Source: Moringa oleifera
Lineage: Eukaryota > Streptophyta > Magnoliopsida > Brassicales > Moringaceae
Direction: 5' to 3'
Assembly: GCA_021397835.1 (NCBI GenBank)
Contig: JAJFZO010000575.1
Span: 191,001 to 255,000, forward strand
DNA length: 64,000 nt
Part shown: piece by piece, positions 57,042 to 64,000 of the stretch
How positions within the stretch are numbered: the first letter of the stretch is position 1
Layout: each line of letters starts with the position of its first letter
The notes under the pieces: model-generated
The model's database searches: none
Seen by the model: the letters and a program-made list of their open reading frames with translations, nothing else
What the model was told of the DNA's origin: nothing
Program-made: the position numbers and the translations under genes

Positions 57042-60000
57042 TCAAATCCGGCTTGAATCCCTCCCAAATACGAATCTTCTCGTCCAATCAGATATCACCA
57101 AAACCCTTGTTCGCCAGCTTACTTGTTTGCTGAATGTAAGAAATTATGATATGTTAAAAATGGATCACACACTATTACCACCAACATCAACCTAACTTCA
57201 AGCATAAGTAGCTCAGAAGTACCTTGCATATACAGAATACCACAGCCACTGTGTGCTGTGACCCATAGAAACCCAGTCTCCAGGCAGTTCTGCAGCAGCT
57301 TGCTCTCCTCCCAGTGGGGCAAACTGCCCAAAATGCTTGTACCTTGTAATACAGTTTCACAGGCCTCAAAGATGCGGATAGCCAAAAGAAAACAAATTGC
57401 ATCAAACAACTCAGATAAAGCACTTCGTCAAGCGTGTCCAGTTCCTAAAAGCGACAACAATTCAATCACAGCACCCAGCTTCCGAAATTTAGCAAGGTTC
57501 CTCCGTGACAAACAAACCAGGACAAGGTCTGGAAAAAGATGAACTTAATTCACCTCTCTCTCTCTCTCTCTACATGTGTCTGTCTGTGCATACATGTTTC
57601 TATCCACATGCCTCTGTCCTCAATCTCTCTCCTTCTTGTTATCCGAAATCCAAGAAATAAAGAATAACTTTGTGATGACAATATTGTTTGACAGAAAAGA
57701 AATGGCTAAAGGGGAAAAAAAAAAGGAAAAAGGAAAAGTGGAAATCGTATCCTCGTAACATCACTTATATGTGGTATAATAGTGGTACAAGGGACAAGAG
57801 TAACTAAACTGATAAGTATATGACATACCGAAATGGACGGAACCGATGACGTCCAGAACGTCTGAAACGTAGAGGACCTTCAGGGTTATCTTTGCATTGC
57901 TCCCGACGGTTGAAGCACCGAGAAAGATATGTACCTTGTTGAGCAGCAACCTAAATAAAAGTTGATCAGATCATACCCAAATTCCTGTATAATTCAGAAA
58001 AGAGATTCAAACCTAGAGGAAGCATCCTCCCATCAAATTGATAAAACACCTGAGCAGTTGCAGGAAGACTTTTCATTTGTGAATCCACATGTGAAAGGGC
58101 CAACTTAAACTCTTCAATGTTAACTTCCTTTCTATCATTCCCTTCAGGATCTTTCAAAAGATCTGTTACATTGCTCAGATGCATGTTCTTCAAATAGAGA
58201 TCCACTTGGGGGTAATTCATAATGATGTCATCCATCACATCTAAGAATTCTTCAACAGTTAAGGTACCGGATTTATCTTTGTCTGCAGCCTCAAATATGG
58301 TTGAAATGTCTTCCTAAACAGTACCAAATGCGATATTATTAGAAACTTTATGAAGCTAGGTTCAACCAATCTGGGCTTAAAGCTAAGTAAAGAATGACTT
58401 CAAAACAAGTTCAATAGACATGCTTCATGGTAATTTTCCACATTAGGGGCCAGAAGCAAATACCGTATTATGGAAGTTTCCCCTTCCAAAAAAGTAACCA
58501 AAATTCTTGTTCATAAAACCACATACACTGATTTCAAACTACATTACACTCTGTGCTAGCTTGACTTGTTAGTAACTTGCACACAATAAGGTCAAAAGAC
58601 TAAGATAGAGTGCATCACAATGATGGCAATTGGTCGATTTAAAATGAAAATCAGAGAGGCTTCCCTGATTCAATAACTGCAAGTTTTATGAGCTTTGGTG
58701 GTTGACATAACTTGAAAATTGATCAAGCCAAAGGCTTTACATACCATGATTTTACGCTGATTTATTGTGGCACAATCACCAAGGGCATACACATGTTCAC
58801 ATCCCTTTACCCGTAACCACCCATCAGTTGCTAAAACACGTCTATTACCCTGCAGAGCAAAACTTCAGCACAGCCAATGGAAAAAACAATAACTACTTGT
58901 TTTTGATAATTGCAAATGACTTGAAAATAAAATTCTGTTAGCTGTCATAAGCATGAAACTATAAAAAGTACCTGCCCAATCTGCTCCATAAGGTCCCTGA
59001 TAACTGGGCGAGTCCCAATGCCAGTAGACCATACCACTAAACCATGTGGTATAGAGCAGACCTCTCCAGTAGATTTGACCTTCATGGTCATTTCCTTATC
59101 AGAGACACTAACAACACGACTTCCAGTTTGCACTTCAATACAATCTCTCTTAAATTTCTGTTCAGCAAATGAACTTATTCTCTCATCAAACCTACAGAGG
59201 TGGAGCATAAAATTTAGCTTAAGTATTCAACTGTAATCTAGCCTGTAAGTTAGTTGCATTAGATAAGCAAAGATTCAAGTATCTCATTAAGAATAATAAA
59301 ACAAAATTGGAATCAATTCATGCACTTGAATATGGAAAATGACAGTAGAAAACTTCTGTTCGATGACAATCAATGAAGTTTTAGAGGATTCTAACAGTAT
59401 GGCCACAAAATGCCTTGTGTCACTTATGAAGACAACTTTTTCTTAAAAAAAAAAAAAAAAAAGGACAGTTCTAATGCATTGACATTGGGAGATAGAAAGT
59501 CAACCGAAAAAAAAAAAAGGCCTTAACTCAAAAATATATTCTACACCATAGAATCATGAACAGTATGTCTACATTTCTTGAGCCAAAAAGAGTACAAGTT
59601 TAACAAAAACAACAATACCTATCACAAATTACCAACAGACAGCATGTATAAATTTCTTAGAAGCAGGACTTGATAGAAATCTCACCTAAAAAGTTAACTG
59701 TTACAACTTTGTTGAACGTTTATATGCATGAATGTATATATCTACATACATAAATACATACATACAAACATGCATGCATGCATGCGTGCGTGCATGCATA
59801 CCATATATATAAATATAGATGCACGCACATGCACATGACCCTCTGCAGTAAAATTTGTGACTATGCATGTGCATGTGTGGATTTCTAAGTTGGAATTGTT
59901 CACTAAAATAGAGAAAAACATGAAGGTGCTGGTCTTTTTCCCCTTTAGGGAGAGAAAATAAGTGTCCCAGAGAAACAATATTAAATATTTGTAAAATCAA

Positions 60001-62688
60001 TGGAAGAGGTAGTCTAAAATGCCTTCTCCGTTCTCCGACTGCAAAGAAGTCTTGAAATAGCTAAGAAAATACAGAACAGTGAATCAAAGGTATTGCAGTT
60101 TGCTCTCTGCTACAAATCAGGAGCACTGCAATACAAGAATGAACTTACAGCTGCAACCTTTCCCCACCACACAGCGTGTGATTCATTGTTTAGAGCCCTG
60201 CACTGTTCCTGGTACTTCTAAGTAATAAGAAAGCCAGAATCTGGTTCAAGGATGCTAGGAAACTGCAACATATTTCCAGTTGCAGGTACACAAACCATTG
60301 CATGGATAGCATCTTGAAAAGCTCATTTTGTAAGACTTACAGGACTGAACGCCTCACTTATGATTTGTGTACGATGCAAGGGAAAGTTTTGTTACCTATA
60401 CTAGAAATGATGCTTCAGCACTTCATTGACATATGTTCAAAAATAACAGAAAAGAAAATGTTAATGTCATTTCCTTACGTGTTCAAGATATGATCTCCTG
60501 ATTGGATTACTGTTATTTTTACTAGATCTTTAACTCCTGGGTATATATTGACTATATCTTCTTGAATAAAGTCATGCAACTCTGCAGCAAACTCCACTCC
60601 AGTGGGGCCCCCTCCAACAATTACGAAATGAAGGCTTGTCCTTCGTTCTTCTTCACTTAGGCCAGGAAGGACAGCTTTTTCAAAACAGTCAATTACACTT
60701 CTACGAATTTTCTGAGCATCCTCTACCTCCTGCATGCAATGTCAAAGTATCTTCATCAGTTAAAGGCTTTCTGAATTAGGAAATAATGCCGGTAGAAGAA
60801 GAAACATACGTACATATTTTGATATTAAACACAGCATATTTCCATATTTTCTGAGACTCGATGAATCTACCTTGAGAAAATGGCAGTTCTCTCGGACACC
60901 AGGGGTGTCAAAGGTATTTACTTGTGCTCCAACTGCTATGACTAAGTAGTCATACTCGAGAGAGAATTCTTTATTGCCCACCAGGTCGTACTCAAAATTA
61001 GATTGACAGAGAACCTTTTTGTTTGCAGCATCAATCTTGAGACATTCGGCCTCCCAAAATTGAATTTCTCCATTTCTCTATGAGTGAAATAGTAAAGAGC
61101 AATAATGAAGAGGGCTTTGCTGACGTGAGTAAATAATATGCTCAAATTATTCTGAAGCAATTGAAACATGGTACGAAAATATCAAGAGGAATCTACACAC
61201 ATCTGGACAATTTTAATGAATAATATGAGTCCAATGGTACCTGAAAAGAAAAAAGATAAGAAACCTTGTACAGAGATTTTGTCAGCATACATTTAATTGA
61301 AAAGCATAGGACAAACAAGATCAAAGACACTAGGCTTTACAAGTAACAATGCATAAATCCATTCAGACAAAAAGATAACATCCAAAATAAACATGCATAA
61401 AACCAAAGAACTGATCAAATTAATTTTGTAGGGCATTAAAAGGGAAAGAGAACTTTCCACCAAAACGCTCTCTGGCATTTTCATAATGGTTATTCTTATT
61501 ACAAGAACTTTTGCAAGTTCATGCTACCATATATTAAGATAAGGAGATCCTTCTCAACAAACACACAAATGTATGCATACATGCAAGCACCAATTGTCAA
61601 TCATTTATATGTCTACATGGATATTAAACATGTTATGCAATTTCAGTTTAAACTAAATTTTGAGCTACCTTCTTTATGATGTTTCGGACTGGTTCTACAA
61701 TGCTTCGTGCTTCAACAGTTCCACAGGTTACACTGGGCAACAATGGGGTAAATGCAAAATAATTCCGAGGAGAAACAACCTGAACATCATATGATGAAAT
61801 ATCCAGATCTTTGAGGAAACTTGTTCCTGCCCATCCTGTTCCAAGTACCACCACTCTCTTCTTCTCACATTCCTTTTTATTAATTGCCAAGTTTGGCTTG
61901 TCAGTATCTGATTGTGATTCTGAATATGCCACAAAACCTCCACCACTGCTTAAAAGTGCCAAGAAAGTCAAAGATGATTAATAAAATCAAATAGTTAGAG
62001 AATTTGGTATCTCATGTACACATCACATATTCTAACATGCAAAAGTGAAGATAAAATTTTTGCACCTCTTAGAAATTTCACATATTTTCAGACCATAATT
62101 AGTATACCCATGTGATAAGCTTCAAAGAAAAAAGAGGTTCAGAAATTGTAGGAATCATGCAACAGAGGTAACACCCTGAAGGTGAACATTTTTAGTAGTA
62201 TCCTCATTTAATGCAACAGCCAATGTTGAAGATTTTCAAATTTTCTATTCTTCACCCTTTCTTCTCAGAAACCAAAGGGAGCAGAAGGGTTTGGTGAGGT
62301 AGAAAAGGGAGATGAAGAGAAACAGAGATGGAACTTCTAAAATTTACACTTAATTTTGATCTCCAAAGTCAACCAGAATTGATCTCAAGCAAACAACATA
62401 ATCAATATAAAGCATGATTCCGCTATGGACTTTCGTTTGGCAGATTCCCGAAAACAAATAGGATACTCCCCAAAGAACCAAACATTTCCAATTTTGTCCC
62501 TACATCGTGCAACCACCAAAGAGAGCTGAAAAAACTAAAGTCAAATAAAACCGAAATTTATAGGCAAGAGCGAAAAACTGAAAGAAATGAAACCTGAGAC
62601 TGAGAGTGAGGACAGCGAGAAGCTTAGAGGAAGCAGGGGAGTCATGGAGAGCTCGTGAAGCTCTGTGGAAGAAGGACAAGATCGTCAT
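57042..62688 (-). CDS. NDB1: External type-II NAD(P)H dehydrogenase with EF-hand, NDB1-like
   Basis: Paralogue of the downstream gene with the same ten-exon structure: 62688-62594, 61945-61669, 61077-60871, 60729-60479, 59191-58972, 58849-58745, 58313-58050, 57950-57829, 57342-57223, 57129-57042; 1749 bases, 582 aa. FAD fold GTGWAG at 67-72, second fold VIVGGGPTGVEF near 229-240. The acidic residue after the second strand is replaced by Gln269 (ITVIQSGDH), as recalled for NADPH-using NDB1. Other NDB1-like traits are KSTGEVCSIPHGLVVWSTG and FGQFAPLGGEQAAAELPGDW. The EF-hand loop is DKDKSGTLTVEE (396-407). C-terminus SKQVSWRTRVLVISDWTRRF then GRDSSRI. N-terminal exon encodes a basic, Ser/Leu-rich mitochondrial leader. 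Introns are longer than in the downstream copy; intron 4 (1287 bases) carries a compound microsatellite. It lies about 1 kb upstream of the NDB2-like gene in the same orientation. Confidence 0.93.
57551..57573. repeat. (CT)n microsatellite in NDB1-like intron 8
   Basis: CTCTCTCT run in the 486-base intron between exons 8 and 9. Confidence 0.75.
59720..59840. repeat. Compound (ACAT)n/(ATGC)n/(GTGC)n microsatellite in NDB1-like intron 4
   Basis: ACATACATAAATACATACATAC passes into CATGCATGCATGCGTGCGTG and back to a TATATA run. It produces misleading open frames in several readings. Confidence 0.8.
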
Positions 62689-63927
62689 TTTACAGGCAAG
62701 AAATCTTGTTTAGATCTAGCGTTCCTTTTAGACAAAAGATTTTTTTCTTTCCCTCGCTGAAATCTTGATGGTCCAAAGGTCCGGGAAGAAGAAGGGATTT
62801 TTATTTTCGCATGCTCCACGGAGCCCAAAACAGTTTCACATGAAATAAGGTCCTATCCATTTAATAGGTCCCTTTGCTTAAAATAAATGAACACGTGGAC
62901 AGCCTTTACTGAATCAGCTGACTGTAGGTGGTCATCGCACCATCTTCACTGTTCAAGGCATGAGAGCCATATCACCCTACATCGCCTCTAAGACACTTTC
63001 TCGTTCATTTAGTATTATATACCAGGCTAATTGATGTCACTTTCCTATTTCCTTGATTTTATACTATTTGTACACTGAATGACAACTCAGAGATTTGATC
63101 ATCTTTACCTAAATCAAGAATGCCAAGAAGAAACATCAACATTGGTTGAACTTCAGGAATTGCTAATCTAATGCTTTACTCTGGACTGTTGCCCAAGGAT
63201 AGCACTTTGTCTCATGACAAGTAGGAGAACATATAAAACAAAATATCTAGTAGCTTTTATTTCTATTGTGTCTACTACAATATCCATTGATGGCATCCAG
63301 CCACAATATACATTATTCAATTGAGGGCAGCCAGCCACATCAAAGAGTATACATGATAGTTTCAATCCAGGGGGGTATGAAACCTTCAGGCAGGCTGTTT
63401 CCTTGATGGTGTTACAGCTCCATTTATATGCAACAATAACCAGTCAAAGACTAGACTGCAAAAGGTCGCCCTCAGTCCCTGCCAAAATAAAGTCAGGCTC
63501 CTTGAAATGAACTTGTATTGGTATAACAGTAATCTAGGCAAGCATCATCCATCTACACTACAAAAAAGAAAAAAACAGCAGGAATTTACAGTTCTACTAA
63601 ATCTAGAGAAAAAGCAAAAATGAAAATAGAAATCTTTCTGATGATAATTAAATTCACATCAATTAGAGGTGTGTATCCCAGTAACATGGAATGGCAATGG
63701 ATTCTAGTGCTGCTATTTAACTCCAATCTCATAAATTACACAAGAGATGAAGCTGATAGACAACACCCAATATCTGAGTTTATCAGTCTCTATACTCAAA
63801 CAGATGAGTATGAGTAGTTCCAACTCAGATAAGCAAAGGATCTCACAATCATTAGCTAACAAAATAATTGGCAATGAAAGGAACATAAATCAAAGTTGTC
63901 TCAGTTACATCCATTAATATCAGAGAA
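62689..63927. other. NDB1-like promoter and intergenic DNA
   Basis: No coding region seen. The right part may be the 3' UTR of the minus-strand gene ending at 63928. Confidence 0.45.
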
Positions 63928-64000
63928 TTACAGCTTCCACCAAGTAGGTTCTCCCTGTGAAACAGGGTCTTGGCTCCACTGCACCTCAATAATGTGGATT
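63928..64000 (-). CDS. Probable last exon of a minus-strand gene cut by the right edge
   Basis: The minus strand is open from the window edge to TAA at 63930-63928 and reads VQWSQDPVSQGEPTWWKL at its end, a Trp-rich, protein-like sequence unlike random AT-rich DNA. The rest of the gene lies outside, so its family cannot be told. From Arabidopsis gene order (NDB4 next to the AP-5 mu gene) an adaptor subunit is one guess; it rests on position only. Confidence 0.35.
   Translation of the reverse strand, partial: IHIIEVQWSQDPVSQGEPTWWKL

Noticed and set aside
59701..60000. Open frames rich in His/Met/Cys on the minus strand
   Set aside because: Translation of the ATGC/ACAT microsatellite in an NDB1-like intron.

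Overview
The window is nuclear DNA of a flowering plant, most likely a woody core eudicot. The evidence is long AT-rich intergenic and intronic DNA, GT-AG introns with U/T-rich plant character, and plant-specific families: R2R3-MYB, WIP/DUF3774, THF1, PPR and external type-II NAD(P)H dehydrogenases. The species cannot be fixed from the sequence. There is no bacterial, viral or CRISPR content. Exon models were built by hand, by matching splice sites to reading phase and to family sequence I remember; none rests on transcript data.

Layout. 1-1328 (-): R2R3-MYB of the MYB102/MYB74/MYB41 group, cut by the left edge. 4690-10965 (+): diacylglycerol kinase like DGK5, 12 exons, 500 aa. 12317-15512 (-): THF1/Psb29, 5 exons, 296 aa, convergent with DGK5. 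17043-24466: a cluster of small wound-induced (WIP) genes with three apparently intact members, three decayed ones and one decayed small gene of unknown family; a further WIP lies at 31131-31394. 25986-29102 (+): VAP-like MSP-domain protein of the plant VAP4 type, 7 exons, 270 aa. 32311-44533 (-): VPS18, 23 coding exons, 987 aa, with a decayed LINE in its largest intron. 46771-48180 (+): intronless 469-aa basic coiled-coil protein that I do not recognise, with mitosis-type (AACGG) promoter motifs. 50162-51244 (+): P-class PPR protein. 52788-56005 and 57042-62688 (-): two tandem external NAD(P)H dehydrogenases with EF-hands, one NDB2-like and one NDB1-like. 63928-64000 (-): probable last exon of another gene.

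The order MYB102-like, DGK5, THF1, WIP, VAP4, NDB resembles an ancestral block that, as I remember Arabidopsis locus numbers, is split there between At4g21440-21490, At4g05020-05100 and At2g20790-20900. The genes do not form one pathway. Shared themes are wounding and stress signalling (MYB, DGK, WIP), endomembrane traffic (VAP, VPS18), and organelle function (THF1, PPR, NDB). The most interesting features are the graded decay of the WIP array, the opposite predicted cofactor preference of the two NDB copies, two GC-AG introns with a GT partner in the paralogue for one of them, and the AACGG-rich promoter of the unrecognised gene.
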